Assembly: GCF_015500055.1 (NCBI RefSeq)
Contig: NZ_CP045492.1
Span: 1,870,501 to 1,934,500, forward strand
Length of the DNA stretch: 64,000 nucleotides
Source of the DNA: Mesorhizobium sp. NBSH29
GTDB taxonomy: Bacteria > Pseudomonadota > Alphaproteobacteria > Rhizobiales > Rhizobiaceae
Direction: 5' to 3'
Position 1 is the stretch's first letter. Every line of letters starts with the position of its first letter. A model generated the notes under the pieces. It saw only the letters and a list, made by a program, of their open reading frames with translations. It was not told where the DNA came from and did no database searches. A program made the position numbers and the translations under genes. This document shows positions 7,772 through 17,191 of this stretch, piece by piece.

Positions 7772-8026
7772 GTCGGAGTGTGGCTCTGCCAAGTGCCAAT
7801 GCGTGGATGCCGGTAGGCAGAATGTCGTTCAGCGCGCCACTGGCACTTAAGCCATCTTCTGCGTCGGCGTCATCTGACCGTTGCCAATTCAGCCTACAGG
7901 CGACACCGGGCGTCAACCCGCTTCGCGCCACCTCCAAAATCCGCTGGCCCACCATCCCCCTCTGGAAATCTCGAACCTGACCCGCTAGACCACCGGCGGG
8001 ACAAGATCACAAGGCGCTGCTTCCTC

Positions 8027-9139
8027 ATGCGACATATCGAGACCGACATCGCCATCATCGGCGCCGGCATCGCCGGTGCTGGCGTTGCTGCCGAACTGGC
8101 GGGCGAATTCAGGGTCACGCTTATCGAGCAGGAAGATCGCCCGGGCTACCACTCCACCGGGCGGTCGGCCGCCATCTTCATCCGCAATTATGGCAATGCC
8201 ACCATCCGCGCGCTGAGCCGCGCCAGTGTGCCGATGTTCGAGGCTGCCGGCGCGCCCGATTTTTCCGGCCCGCTGCTCACCCAGCGCGGCCTTCTCACGA
8301 TTGCCAGTGAAGCCAGCATCGATGATTTTCGCGCCCTGATGTCAGAGGCAGACGGGATGGTCGAAATAACCGTCGATGAGGCCTGCGCCATGGTGCCGGT
8401 GCTACGCCGCGAAAAGATCGTGGCTGCAGCCTTCGAACAGGACGCGCAGGATATCGATGTCGCAGCCCTTCACGATGGCTGGCTGCGCAAGGCCAAAAAG
8501 GCTGGCGCTGAGCTAATCACCGGCGCGCCGCTGCTGCGCGGCTCCCGCAACGATGGCGGCTGGGATCTCGAAACGGCAGACACCCGCATCCGTGCCGGCA
8601 TCATCGTCAATGCCGCCGGCGCCTGGGCCGATCACGTCGCCACGGCCTGCGGCGTCGCACCGCTCGGTCTCCAGCCGATGCGCCGTTCTATGGCCGTCAT
8701 TCCGGCGCCCGAAGGCATCGATCTCTCACGCTGGCCGCTGGTCGATGACGCCGCCGAAAGCTGGTACTTCAAGCCCGAAGGAACAAAGCTTTACGTGTCG
8801 CCAGCCGAGGAAATCCCGGTCGATCCGCATGATGCCTTCGTCGACGACATGGTGCTGGCAGAAGGGCTCGACCGCTTCGAGCAGGCCGTCAATATCCCTG
8901 TCACCCGCGTGGAGCGCAGCTGGGCCGGTTTGCGCACCTTTGCACCCGACCGCACCCCGGTCGCCGGCTTCGACAGCACCAGCGAAGAGTTTTTCTGGCT
9001 GGCCGGGCAGGGCGGCTATGGCATCCAGACCTCGCCTGCGCTGTCGCGTCTCGCGGCCCTCTCCATCCGCCGTGCCTTGCTGCCGGCAGATCTCGACGCG
9101 CTTCTTCCGGCCCTCTCGCCGGACCGGCTGCGCGCCTAA
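8027..9139 (+). CDS. FAD-dependent amino-acid oxidase/dehydrogenase (DAO family)
   Basis: A 370-residue DAO-family flavoprotein. The N-terminal dinucleotide fold is DIAIIGAGIAGAGVAAELAG, and GYHSTGRSAAIFIRNYG is the family FAD-contact region near residues 43-59. The C-terminus has WAGLRTFAPDRTPVAGFD and WLAGQGGYGIQTSPALSRL, which complete the FAD site. DAO enzymes oxidise the C-N bond of D-amino acids, glycine derivatives or related amines to imines. A RidA gene starts 31 bp downstream, which fits an imine-producing reaction. Substrate is unknown; D-amino-acid or D-arginine dehydrogenase-like activity is possible. No strong ribosome-binding site precedes ATG 8027, but homology begins there. 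Confidence 0.85.
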   Translation: MRHIETDIAIIGAGIAGAGVAAELAGEFRVTLIEQEDRPGYHSTGRSAAIFIRNYGNATIRALSRASVPMFEAAGAPDFSGPLLTQRGLLTIASEASIDDFRALMSEADGMVEITVDEACAMVPVLRREKIVAAAFEQDAQDIDVAALHDGWLRKAKKAGAELITGAPLLRGSRNDGGWDLETADTRIRAGIIVNAAGAWADHVATACGVAPLGLQPMRRSMAVIPAPEGIDLSRWPLVDDAAESWYFKPEGTKLYVSPAEEIPVDPHDAFVDDMVLAEGLDRFEQAVNIPVTRVERSWAGLRTFAPDRTPVAGFDSTSEEFFWLAGQGGYGIQTSPALSRLAALSIRRALLPADLDALLPALSPDRLRA

Positions 9140-9170
9140 TTTTCCACTCTAGCAACCAAGGACAAAAACA

Positions 9171-9515
9171 ATGACCATCCGTCGCATCGAAGCCGGCCCC
9201 CGCATGAGCCAGGCTGTTATCCACGGCAACATCGTTTATCTCGCCGGTCAGGTCGGCACGGCAGGTGCCAGCGTCACCAAGCAGACCGAAGACGTGTTGG
9301 CCTCCATCGACCGCCTGCTCGCTGAAGCCGGCACCGACAAGTCGAAAATCCTTCAGGCTATCATCTGGATGGCTGATATGACCGATTTCGCCGAAATGAA
9401 TGCCGCTTGGGACAAATGGGTAGACGGCCCCAATGCCCCAGCCCGCGCCACCGGCGAAGCCAAACTCGCAACCCCTGACTACAAGGTCGAGATCATCATC
9501 ACCGCTGCGATTTGA
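9171..9515 (+). CDS. RidA-family enamine/imine deaminase
   Basis: A 114-residue RidA (YjgF/YER057c/UK114) protein, which hydrolyses reactive 2-imino or enamine acids to keto acids. VYLAGQVG near residues 23-30 and the C-terminal block PARATGEAKLATPDYKVEI, with the conserved substrate-carboxylate arginine after the PA, are visible. It directly follows the FAD oxidase gene, so it likely clears that enzyme's imine product. Length and motifs are normal for the family. The downstream gap holds a long dyad element. Confidence 0.9.
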   Translation: MTIRRIEAGPRMSQAVIHGNIVYLAGQVGTAGASVTKQTEDVLASIDRLLAEAGTDKSKILQAIIWMADMTDFAEMNAAWDKWVDGPNAPARATGEAKLATPDYKVEIIITAAI

Positions 9516-9530
9516 TTGTAGCGCAACATT

Positions 9531-9680
9531 TCCTCGCCCCCGCAATTGCGGGGGAGAGGTGGCTTGGGCAAAGCCCAAGTCGGAGAGGGGGCTTTTCTAC
9601 AGGCACGCCGCAACGCAATTGTCAGCGCCCCTCTCCGTCACGCTTCGCGCGCCACCTCGCCCCCGCAACCGGGGCGAGGA
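9531..9680. repeat. Long dyad-symmetric intergenic repeat
   Basis: The 190-bp gap between ridA and hutC contains nested inverted repeats. CCTCGCCCCCGC with GCGGGGG sits at the left (9532-9555), GGAGAGGTGGC and CGGAGAGGGG pair with CCCCTCTCCG and GCCACCTCGCC to the right, and CCCCGCAACCGGGGCGAGG ends it. Such 'CTCGCCCCC...' elements are dispersed in many alphaproteobacteria. It could fold as a large mRNA 3' structure between convergent genes. No coding potential is evident. Confidence 0.6.
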
Positions 9681-9706
9681 ACTGAAGAGGCGCTAGGCAA
9701 AAACCC

Positions 9707-10450
9707 TCACCCCTCAGCCGGTGTGAACCTTGCAACCAGCGCGTGGTCATCACCCGCATAGGTCAGCCGCACATGGGTGATTGCCTGCTGCTCGGCGCTC
9801 CATGTCTTGCGCTCGACCACCAGACAGGCGGTGCCACGGGCAACGCCAAGTTGTTCTGCGCAGGCGGTGTCGGCTGAGGTGGCGCGGATTGTATGTTCGG
9901 CAGCGCTCCACGGCACCTTTGCCACCAGCCAGGGGCCGGGTGCCATATCGGTAAAACTCTGCTCTGCCGCTTCCGGCACCGCATCCAGGCTGATGAGGCG
10001 CTCCTCAAGGCAAAAGGGTTTTGCACCCGCAAAATGTCGGCAGGAAAGCGCCAGTACAGTGTGCCCGGATGCCACATCCAGCAACAGCCGGTCGGCCTGT
10101 GTTGCTTTGCGCCTGATGCTGGCGCTCAGCTCATAGCGATAGGGCAGGGCAAGTGCTGCCACCTCTGCCTTGATGTCGTGAATTTCCAGAATGGCTGATT
10201 GCAATTGCGGCCGCCGCACAAAACTACCAGAGCGTCGCCGCCGCTCGATCAGCCCCGTCGCGGCAAGCTGCGACAGCGCCTTGTTCACGGTCATGCGCGA
10301 ACAGCCATATTGGTCGGTCAGTTCATGCTCGAATGGAATGCGGTAACCCGGCTCCCATTCGCCGGAAAGAATACGGTCGCGAATCTCGCACAGGATGCGC
10401 TGATGCAGCGACAACGTCTCGCCCCCATCAACCGCGCTATGCATGGTCAT
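9707..10450 (-). CDS. hutC: Histidine utilization repressor HutC
   Basis: A 247-residue GntR-family regulator of the HutC subfamily. An N-terminal winged helix-turn-helix (LSLHQRILCEIRDRILSGEW ... GCSRMTVNKALSQLAATGLIERRRRSG) is joined to a UTRA effector domain (CRHFAGAKPFCLEERLISLDAVPEA ... ITHVRLTYAGDDHALVARFTP). HutC proteins repress hut genes until urocanate binds. The ATG at 10450 overlaps the hutF stop as ATGA, so hutF and hutC are one leftward unit. Its likely operator is the palindrome at 11847-11860, shared with the rightward hutI operon. Confidence 0.95.
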   Translation of the reverse strand: MTMHSAVDGGETLSLHQRILCEIRDRILSGEWEPGYRIPFEHELTDQYGCSRMTVNKALSQLAATGLIERRRRSGSFVRRPQLQSAILEIHDIKAEVAALALPYRYELSASIRRKATQADRLLLDVASGHTVLALSCRHFAGAKPFCLEERLISLDAVPEAAEQSFTDMAPGPWLVAKVPWSAAEHTIRATSADTACAEQLGVARGTACLVVERKTWSAEQQAITHVRLTYAGDDHALVARFTPAEG

Positions 10451-11802
10451 GTCGCGGCAAGGTCGCGCATGGTCGCGCGAAATTTTGCAGCGATCCTGTC
10501 ACGCGAAAAATGGCGTCCCCCCTCGACCAGTTTTTTGCCTCCCACCCAGACACAATCGACAGCGCGTGCACCAGAAAAAATCCATGCATCGAGGATCTGG
10601 TCACCCGATTTCGCGGCGAAGGTCGGGTGGTCGCCATCGAGTGTCACGAAGTCGGCAGACCCGCCCGCATTCAGCCCGCTTTTGCCCGCACCCAGTGCCT
10701 GTTTTCCACCGGCTAAAGCGTTTGTGAACAGATTTCTGCCCGTGGTTTCGCCAAAATGGGCCAACACATTGCGTTGATTGAGCAATAATCGCTGCGAATA
10801 TTCCAGTTGGCGCAATTCATCCACCACCCCGATCTGCACATTGGAATCGGAGCCGATCCCAAACGCGCCGCCGTGGCTCAAAAATTCAGGCGCAGAAAAT
10901 GTACCATCGCCCAGGTTTGCCTCGGTGATGGGGCAGAGGCCGGCAACCGCACCGCTCAGCGCAAAGCCCTTTGTTTCCAAGGGGTTCATATGTGTCGCGT
11001 GGATAAGGCACCAATCAGAATTCACCTCGGCATGGTCAAGCAGCCACTCCACGGGCCGCGCGCCGGACCATGCGATACAGTCCGCGACTTCCTTCTTTTG
11101 TTCGGCAATATGGATGTGGATCGGCCCGCCATCGGCCAGCGCCACGATTTGCTCCAGTTCTGCCGGCGTGACCGCCCGCAAACTATGCGGCGCGACGCCA
11201 AGAACAGAATTGGCCGTGTCCGAAATCGCCGCCTGGCACCCCTCATAAAGCCGCGCAAACTGGTCGAGATCATTGATAAAGCGCCGCTGTCCCGCGCCGG
11301 GTGCCGTTCCGCCAAAGCCTGAATGGGCATAAAAAACCGGCAGCAGCGTCAGCGCAATGCCCGTATCTTGCGCGGCGCTCGCAATACGCTGCGCCATTTC
11401 TGCAATATTATCATAGGCTTGGCCATTGCAGTCGTGGTGGAGATAGTGAAATTCGCCAACGCGCGAAAAGCCGGCTTCCAGCATTTCCACATAAAGCTGC
11501 GCGGCAACAGCCTCCATCTGGTCAGGGCTCATGGTCAGCGCGAAACGGTACATCACCTCGCGCCACGACCAGAAACTGTCAGAACCCGGCCCGCGCGTTT
11601 CCGCCAATCCCGCCATGCCGCGTTGAAAGGCATGACTGTGCAGATTTGGCATGGATTCCAATAAGATAGCGTGCGTCTCGTCACCCTTCTGCGCATCCGT
11701 GTCAGGGGTGATTTGGCTCACCCGCCCGTCTTCAAAACAGATCCGCACATTGTTGCGCCAGCCTTCAGGCAGCAATGCTTGTTGGGCGAAAATGGCAGAC
11801 AT
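10447..11802 (-). CDS. hutF: Formimidoylglutamate deiminase HutF
   Basis: A 451-residue amidohydrolase that deiminates N-formimidoyl-L-glutamate to N-formyl-L-glutamate and ammonia. The zinc-site motifs are NLHSHAFQRG (His55, His57), HIHIAEQKKEV, CLIHATHM and GSDSNVQIG. These match HutF rather than HutI, which lies across the intergenic region. The start ATG 11802 (MSAIFAQQALLPEGW) has GGAG upstream; an in-frame ATG at 11877 would run across the operator region. HutF together with HutG means the organism uses the five-step histidine route that ends in formate and glutamate. Confidence 0.95.
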   Translation of the reverse strand: MSAIFAQQALLPEGWRNNVRICFEDGRVSQITPDTDAQKGDETHAILLESMPNLHSHAFQRGMAGLAETRGPGSDSFWSWREVMYRFALTMSPDQMEAVAAQLYVEMLEAGFSRVGEFHYLHHDCNGQAYDNIAEMAQRIASAAQDTGIALTLLPVFYAHSGFGGTAPGAGQRRFINDLDQFARLYEGCQAAISDTANSVLGVAPHSLRAVTPAELEQIVALADGGPIHIHIAEQKKEVADCIAWSGARPVEWLLDHAEVNSDWCLIHATHMNPLETKGFALSGAVAGLCPITEANLGDGTFSAPEFLSHGGAFGIGSDSNVQIGVVDELRQLEYSQRLLLNQRNVLAHFGETTGRNLFTNALAGGKQALGAGKSGLNAGGSADFVTLDGDHPTFAAKSGDQILDAWIFSGARAVDCVWVGGKKLVEGGRHFSRDRIAAKFRATMRDLAAT

Positions 11803-11846
11803 GACCAACTCCAATATCGAAGAATCCGGCTTGCGTGTGACGCAAT

Positions 11847-11860
11847 TATGTCTATACATA
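11847..11860. promoter_or_regulatory. Candidate HutC operator
   Basis: TATGTCTATACATA has perfect 5-bp arms TATGT/ACATA around CTAT. It lies in the 85-bp gap between the divergent hutF and hutI genes. HutC operators are known as TGTATAnACA-like palindromes, which this resembles. A single site here could control both hut transcription units. Confidence 0.6.
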
Positions 11861-11887
11861 TTAGCTGCCTGAAGCAAGGGGAGAGCT

Positions 11888-13120
11888 ATGGCAGGGATGG
11901 ATCAAAAACCGTCAGTCCAGATCTGGAAAAATGCCAGACTGGCAAGTTTTCGCGAGGCAGATCAAGGACTTGGCATTGTCGAGCGCGGCGCTGTTGCTGC
12001 CCGCAATGGGCGCATTGTCTTTGCCGGTCCGCAGGCAGAGCTTCCCGCAGAAGCCGAGGCGGGCGCAATAATCACCGATTGCGAAGGCCGCTGGATCACC
12101 CCCGGCCTGATTGATTGCCATACCCATCTGGTCCACGCCGGCACCCGCGCCAATGAATTTGAAATGCGCCTTGCAGGTGCCACCTATGAGGAAGTCGCGC
12201 GCGCTGGCGGCGGCATTGTTTCCTCCGTCAAATCCCTCCGCGCCGCCTCCGAAGATGAGCTGGTCGCCCAAACGCTACCCCGCCTCGACGCGCTTATAAA
12301 TGAGGGTGTGACGACGGTGGAAATAAAGTCAGGCTACGGCTTAGACCTTGAAAATGAAGCGAAATCCCTGCGCGCGGCCCGCCGTCTTGGCGCAGAGCGC
12401 GCCGTCACCATCCGCACCACATTCCTTGGCGCACACGCGCTTCCCCCCGAAGCCAAGGGCGACAAGGCCAGCTATATCGCCAAGGTAATCAGCGAAATGC
12501 TGCCCGCCATCGCGGCTGAAAATCTGGCCGATGCGGTGGACGGTTTTTGCGAAGGCATCGCCTTTTCACCGGGTGAAATCGCACAGGTCTTTGAAGCCGC
12601 AAAGGCCCACGGCCTGCCGGTGAAGCTCCATGCTGACCAATTGTCAAACCTGCATGGCGCAGCCCTTGCCGCCTCGTTTGGTGCGCTATCGGTCGATCAT
12701 CTGGAATACACAGATGAGGCAGGTGCCGCCGCAATGGCACGCGCCGGTTCCGTCGCCGTCATGCTGCCCGGCGCTTATTACTTCATCCGCGAAAAGCAAA
12801 AGCCACCTCTGGAAGCCTTTAGAAAACATGGGGTTAAGCTTGCGGTTGCCACAGACAGCAACCCCGGCACCTCGCCGCTCACCTCTGTCTTGCTGGCCAT
12901 GAACATGGCTGCAACCCTGTTTGAAATGACTGTCGAAGAGTGCCTCGCCGGCACCACGCGCGAAGCCGCCCGCGCGCTTGGCCTGCTCAGCGAGACTGGC
13001 ACGCTGGAAGCCGGCAAATGGGCAGACCTTGCCATCTGGGACATCGAAAGCCCGGCAGAACTTGTCTACCGCATGGGCTTCAACCCACTGCACGCCCGCA
13101 TCTGGAGAGGCCAATCATGA
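11888..13120 (+). CDS. hutI: Imidazolonepropionase HutI
   Basis: A 410-residue metal-dependent amidohydrolase that opens 4-imidazolone-5-propanoate to formimidoylglutamate. Motifs: [12 protein letters not shown] (His78, His80), the region KLHADQLSN with the metal histidine, [10 protein letters not shown] and [11 protein letters not shown] with the catalytic aspartate. All are conserved in HutI. The ATG at 11888 follows GGGGAG. The stop overlaps the hutH start as ATGA. It is the first gene of the rightward operon hutI-hutH-hutG-hutU-yjiH-hutD, downstream of the presumed HutC operator. Confidence 0.96.
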   Translation: MAGMDQKPSVQIWKNARLASFREADQGLGIVERGAVAARNGRIVFAGPQAELPAEAEAGAIITDCEGRWITPGLIDCHTHLVHAGTRANEFEMRLAGATYEEVARAGGGIVSSVKSLRAASEDELVAQTLPRLDALINEGVTTVEIKSGYGLDLENEAKSLRAARRLGAERAVTIRTTFLGAHALPPEAKGDKASYIAKVISEMLPAIAAENLADAVDGFCEGIAFSPGEIAQVFEAAKAHGLPVKLHADQLSNLHGAALAASFGALSVDHLEYTDEAGAAAMARAGSVAVMLPGAYYFIREKQKPPLEAFRKHGVKLAVATDSNPGTSPLTSVLLAMNMAATLFEMTVEECLAGTTREAARALGLLSETGTLEAGKWADLAIWDIESPAELVYRMGFNPLHARIWRGQS

Positions 13121-14652
13121 TCACAATGACAGCAATGCCCGGCGCTATTTCGCTGGCAGACTGGCGCGCAATCTATCGCGGCGCGGTGCCGGTTCTGGAC
13201 CCCTCATGCTGGGCGTTGGTGGAAAGAAGCGCGCAAACCGTGGCCCGCATCATCGCCAAGGGCGCGCCGGTCTATGGCATCAATACAGGCTTTGGCAAAC
13301 TGGCCAGCGTGCGCATTGAAGATGCAGATCTGGCTACGCTGCAAAAAAACATTGTGCTCAGCCACGCAGCCGGTGTTGGCGAACCCATGCCGCAAAATAT
13401 TGCGCGTTTGATGATGGCGCTGAAGATGGCCAGTCTGGCGCAGGGTGCCTCCGGCGTTCAAGTCAAGACGCTGGAATTGCTGGAGAAAATGCTGAGCGCC
13501 GATATTATTCCGGTGGTGCCGGCACAAGGTTCCGTCGGCGCATCGGGCGATCTCGCACCGCTCGCCCACATGACCGCCGCCATGATTGGCGTCGGCGATT
13601 GCTTCACGCCTAAGGGCCGCCTGCCTGCCACGCAAGCCCTCGAAGCGGCAGGCCTTGCCCCGCTGGAGCTTGGCGCAAAAGAAGGGCTGGCGCTGCTCAA
13701 TGGCACGCAGTTTTCCAACGCCTATGCGCTTGCCGCTTTGTTCGAGGCGGAGGTTCTTTTCCAGGCAGCATTGGTCACCGGCGCGCTTTCCACGGATGCC
13801 GCAAAAGGCTCCGACGCGCCGTTTGATCCACGCATCCACGCGCTGCGCAAACACCGTGGCCAGATCGAAACCGCAAATACATTGCGCGCCCTGATGGCAG
13901 GCAGCGCCATCCGCGAGTCCCACCGTGTGGGAGATGAGCGCGTGCAAGACCCTTACTGCCTGCGCTGCCAGCCACAGGTCATGGGCGCCGTGCTCGATCT
14001 ATTGCGGCAGGCGGCAATGACCCTTGGCACGGAAGCCAATGGCGTTTCCGACAATCCGCTGATCTTTACCGACGATGACACTGCCCTTTCGGGCGGTAAT
14101 TTCCACGCAGAACCTGTGGCTTTCGCCGCAGATATGATTGCGCTTGCCGTCTGCGAAATCGGCTCGCTCACTGAGCGCCGCATCGCCATGCTGGTTGATC
14201 CGGCCTTGTCGGGAATGCCAGCTTTTCTCACGCCCAAACCGGGTCTCAATTCAGGCTTCATGATCCCGCAGGTCACAGCCGCTGCTCTGGTGTCTGAAAA
14301 CAAGCAGAAGGCCTATCCGGCCAGCGTGGATTCCATTCCCACCTCCGCCAATCAGGAGGACCATGTGTCGATGGCAGCCCACGGCGCGCGCCGCCTGATG
14401 GCGATGGTTGATAACGCCACTGCCGTTGTCGGCATCGAATTGCTGGCCGCCGCACAAGGCTGTGATTTCCACCAGCCGCTCGCGTCAAGCACAGCGCTGC
14501 AGGCCGTCCGCGCGCTCCTGCGGGCAGAAGTCCCGCATCTGGATGAAGACCGGCATTTCCACCCCGATATGGAAAAAGCCATTGCGCTGGTGCGCAGCGG
14601 CGCGGTTGCGAAGGCAGCCGCCAATATTGCCCTTCCAGAGGTGGCACAATGA
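13117..14652 (+). CDS. hutH: Histidine ammonia-lyase HutH
   Basis: A 511-residue histidase that removes ammonia from L-histidine to give urocanate, the first step of the pathway. The MIO prosthetic group is formed from the Ala142-Ser143-Gly144 tripeptide in [29 protein letters not shown], with the catalytic tyrosine, and [15 protein letters not shown] are also present. Length is standard. The chosen ATG 13117 overlaps the hutI stop (ATGA); an in-frame extension to 12940 lies inside hutI and lacks homology. The stop overlaps hutG in the same way. Confidence 0.97.
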   Translation: MITMTAMPGAISLADWRAIYRGAVPVLDPSCWALVERSAQTVARIIAKGAPVYGINTGFGKLASVRIEDADLATLQKNIVLSHAAGVGEPMPQNIARLMMALKMASLAQGASGVQVKTLELLEKMLSADIIPVVPAQGSVGASGDLAPLAHMTAAMIGVGDCFTPKGRLPATQALEAAGLAPLELGAKEGLALLNGTQFSNAYALAALFEAEVLFQAALVTGALSTDAAKGSDAPFDPRIHALRKHRGQIETANTLRALMAGSAIRESHRVGDERVQDPYCLRCQPQVMGAVLDLLRQAAMTLGTEANGVSDNPLIFTDDDTALSGGNFHAEPVAFAADMIALAVCEIGSLTERRIAMLVDPALSGMPAFLTPKPGLNSGFMIPQVTAAALVSENKQKAYPASVDSIPTSANQEDHVSMAAHGARRLMAMVDNATAVVGIELLAAAQGCDFHQPLASSTALQAVRALLRAEVPHLDEDRHFHPDMEKAIALVRSGAVAKAAANIALPEVAQ

Positions 14653-15473
14653 ACGCAAACACAACGCCCTGGCTGAAAATCCACCGCGGCCAAGCCCCGC
14701 TTCTGGTCAGCCTTCCGCATACCGGGATTGATCTGGCAGGGCTTGAACCGCGCCTCACATCGCAATGGCTGGGTCAGCGCGATTGTGATTGGTGGATCGA
14801 CCAATTGTATGATTTTGCTCAAGATCTGGGCGCAACAATCATCCACACCGCGATCTCGCGCACGGTGATCGACGTCAACCGCGATCCATCGGGCGTGTCG
14901 CTCTATCCGGGCCAGACCACAACCACTCTGTGCCCGCTCGAAACCTTTGACGGGGAGGCGCTTTATCGCGCCGGCGAAGAACCCGATGGGGATGAAATTG
15001 CGGCGCGCCGCGAAACCTATTTCGATCCATACCATGCAGCACTGACCGCCGAGCTGCACCGGCTGCGCGCGGCGCATTCCAAAGTGGTTCTCTATGATTG
15101 CCACTCCATCCGCTCGGTCATTCCGCGCCTGTTTGAAGGCACATTGCCGGTGTTCAATCTCGGCACCGACAGCGGCAAAAGTGCTGCCCCCGAGCTTCAG
15201 GCGCGGGTTGAAAAAATCATGGCGGCAAGCGGCGAAAGCCACATCAGCAATGGCCGTTTCAAGGGCGGCTTCATCACCCGCCATCATGGCGATCCGGCAG
15301 GCGGCATTCACGCGCTCCAGATGGAGCTTTCCAACCGTGGCTATATGCGCGAGCCGCTTGGCGCTGTGACGCCCGAAATCTGGCCGACGCAGTATGACGC
15401 GGCCTTTGCTGCCCCCATGCGCAAAACGCTCACCGAAATTCTCACAACCGCACGCGACTGGGCGCAAGCCTGA
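14649..15473 (+). CDS. hutG: N-formylglutamate deformylase HutG
   Basis: A 274-residue N-formylglutamate amidohydrolase that yields glutamate and formate, the last step after HutF. The family pattern is clear: [12 protein letters not shown] near the N-terminus, [27 protein letters not shown], and [15 protein letters not shown] with likely metal ligands, then [19 protein letters not shown]. This is the deformylase type, unrelated to the arginase-like formimidoylglutamase also called HutG. It overlaps hutH by 4 bp and precedes hutU by 19 bp. Confidence 0.95.
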   Translation: MNANTTPWLKIHRGQAPLLVSLPHTGIDLAGLEPRLTSQWLGQRDCDWWIDQLYDFAQDLGATIIHTAISRTVIDVNRDPSGVSLYPGQTTTTLCPLETFDGEALYRAGEEPDGDEIAARRETYFDPYHAALTAELHRLRAAHSKVVLYDCHSIRSVIPRLFEGTLPVFNLGTDSGKSAAPELQARVEKIMAASGESHISNGRFKGGFITRHHGDPAGGIHALQMELSNRGYMREPLGAVTPEIWPTQYDAAFAAPMRKTLTEILTTARDWAQA

Positions 15474-15492
15474 CCGACCCGGAGGAATACAA

Positions 15493-17163
15493 ATGAACAA
15501 CCGCATTGATAATGAACGGGTCATCCGCGCTGCCACCGGCACCGAGTTGACCGCCAAAAGCTGGCTGACCGAAGCGCCGCTGCGCATGCTGATGAACAAT
15601 CTTGATCCGATGGTGGCGGAAAAGCCGGGCGAACTGGTCGTTTATGGCGGCATCGGTCGCGCCGCGCGCGATTGGCAAAGCTATGACAAAATCGTCGGCG
15701 CACTGACCAATCTGGAGGAGGACGAGACGCTTCTGGTCCAGTCCGGGAAGCCCGTTGGCGTTTTCAAAACCCATGCGGATGCGCCGCGCGTTCTCATTGC
15801 AAACTCCAACCTCGTGCCGCATTGGGCCAATTGGGACCACTTCAACGAGTTGGATAAAAAGGGCCTGATGATGTACGGCCAGATGACAGCTGGCTCGTGG
15901 ATCTATATCGGCAGTCAGGGCATCGTTCAGGGCACCTACGAGACCTTCGTGGAGATGGGCCGCCAGCATTATGGCGGCGATCTGGCAGGCCGCTGGATCC
16001 TCACGGCTGGCCTTGGCGGCATGGGCGGCGCACAGCCGCTTGCAGCCACAATGGCCGGCGCCTCCTGCCTTGCCATCGAATGCCAGCCAAGCCGCATCGA
16101 GATGCGCTTGAAGACCGGCTATGTCGATGTGCAGGCGAAGGATCTTGATGATGCGCTTGCCATCATCAACAAGGCCTGTGCCGACAAAAAGGCTGTTTCT
16201 GTCGCCCTTCTGGGCAATGCCGCCGACATTTTCCCCGAGCTGGTCAAGCGCGGCGTGAAGCCGGATGCGGTCACCGACCAGACCTCTGCGCATGATCCGG
16301 TCAATGGCTACCTGCCGCAGGGCTGGAGCGTTTCCGATTGGGAGACAAAGCGCGAGCGTGACCCTAAATCCGTCGACAAGGCAGCCCGCAAATCAATGGC
16401 CGTGCAGGTGCGCGCCATGCTCGATTTCCACAAAATGGGCGTTCCAACGGTCGATTATGGCAACAATATCCGCCAGATGGCGCTGGAAGAGGGCGTTGAG
16501 AATGCCTTTGATTTTCCAGGCTTCGTGCCAGCCTATATCCGCCCGCTCTTTTGCCGTGGCATTGGCCCGTTCCGCTGGGCCGCACTATCGGGTGATCCGG
16601 AAGATATCTACAAGACAGACGCCAAGGTGAAGGAACTGACACCGGGCAACCACCATCTGCACAATTGGCTCGACATGGCGCGCGAGCGCATCCACTTCCA
16701 GGGCCTGCCGGCGCGTATCTGCTGGGTGGGCTTGGGCGACCGTCACCGGCTTGGCCTCGCCTTCAACGAAATGGTCAAAAGCGGCGAACTCAAAGCACCG
16801 GTCGTCATCGGCCGCGACCATCTGGATTCAGGCTCCGTCGCCTCGCCAAACCGTGAGACAGAAGCCATGCAGGATGGTTCGGACGCGGTGTCCGACTGGC
16901 CGCTGCTCAACGCGCTGCTCAACACGGCATCGGGCGCAACATGGGTGTCGCTGCATCATGGCGGCGGCGTTGGCATGGGCTTTTCCCAGCATTCAGGCAT
17001 GGTGATCGTGGCGGATGGGACAGATGACGCAGCACGCCGTCTGGAGCGTGTGTTGTGGAATGATCCGGCCACCGGCGTCATGCGCCATGCCGATGCCGGC
17101 TACGAAATCGCGCAAGACTGCGCGCGAGAGCACAAGCTCAATTTGCCCGGAATTCTGGGCTGA
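15493..17163 (+). CDS. hutU: Urocanate hydratase HutU
   Basis: A 556-residue urocanase that hydrates urocanate to imidazolonepropionate with a tightly bound NAD+. The NAD fold [18 protein letters not shown] (about 175-192) and the central [31 protein letters not shown] and [13 protein letters not shown] blocks are typical. The ATG at 15493 follows GGAGGAATACAA and fixes the start, although the frame stays open into hutG. The gene order hutI-H-G-U places the enzymes of the whole route in one operon. Confidence 0.97.
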   Translation: MNNRIDNERVIRAATGTELTAKSWLTEAPLRMLMNNLDPMVAEKPGELVVYGGIGRAARDWQSYDKIVGALTNLEEDETLLVQSGKPVGVFKTHADAPRVLIANSNLVPHWANWDHFNELDKKGLMMYGQMTAGSWIYIGSQGIVQGTYETFVEMGRQHYGGDLAGRWILTAGLGGMGGAQPLAATMAGASCLAIECQPSRIEMRLKTGYVDVQAKDLDDALAIINKACADKKAVSVALLGNAADIFPELVKRGVKPDAVTDQTSAHDPVNGYLPQGWSVSDWETKRERDPKSVDKAARKSMAVQVRAMLDFHKMGVPTVDYGNNIRQMALEEGVENAFDFPGFVPAYIRPLFCRGIGPFRWAALSGDPEDIYKTDAKVKELTPGNHHLHNWLDMARERIHFQGLPARICWVGLGDRHRLGLAFNEMVKSGELKAPVVIGRDHLDSGSVASPNRETEAMQDGSDAVSDWPLLNALLNTASGATWVSLHHGGGVGMGFSQHSGMVIVADGTDDAARRLERVLWNDPATGVMRHADAGYEIAQDCAREHKLNLPGILG

Positions 17164-17191
17164 TAAACAACAACACAAGGGAGGGGATCCA

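Noticed and set aside
7791-7848. AAGTGCCA/TGGCACTT 8-bp inverted repeat ahead of the FAD oxidase gene
   Set aside because: The arms are 42 bp apart and 180 bp from the start codon; chance occurrence is plausible and no regulator is suggested.
14352-15599. A 415-codon leftward reading frame opposite hutH/hutG
   Set aside because: It is a frame shadow of two clear enzymes in GC-rich DNA; its product is Arg/Cys-rich and has no family motif.
15442-16293. A 283-codon leftward frame opposite hutU
   Set aside because: It overlaps the urocanase coding region fully and shows no recognizable protein features.
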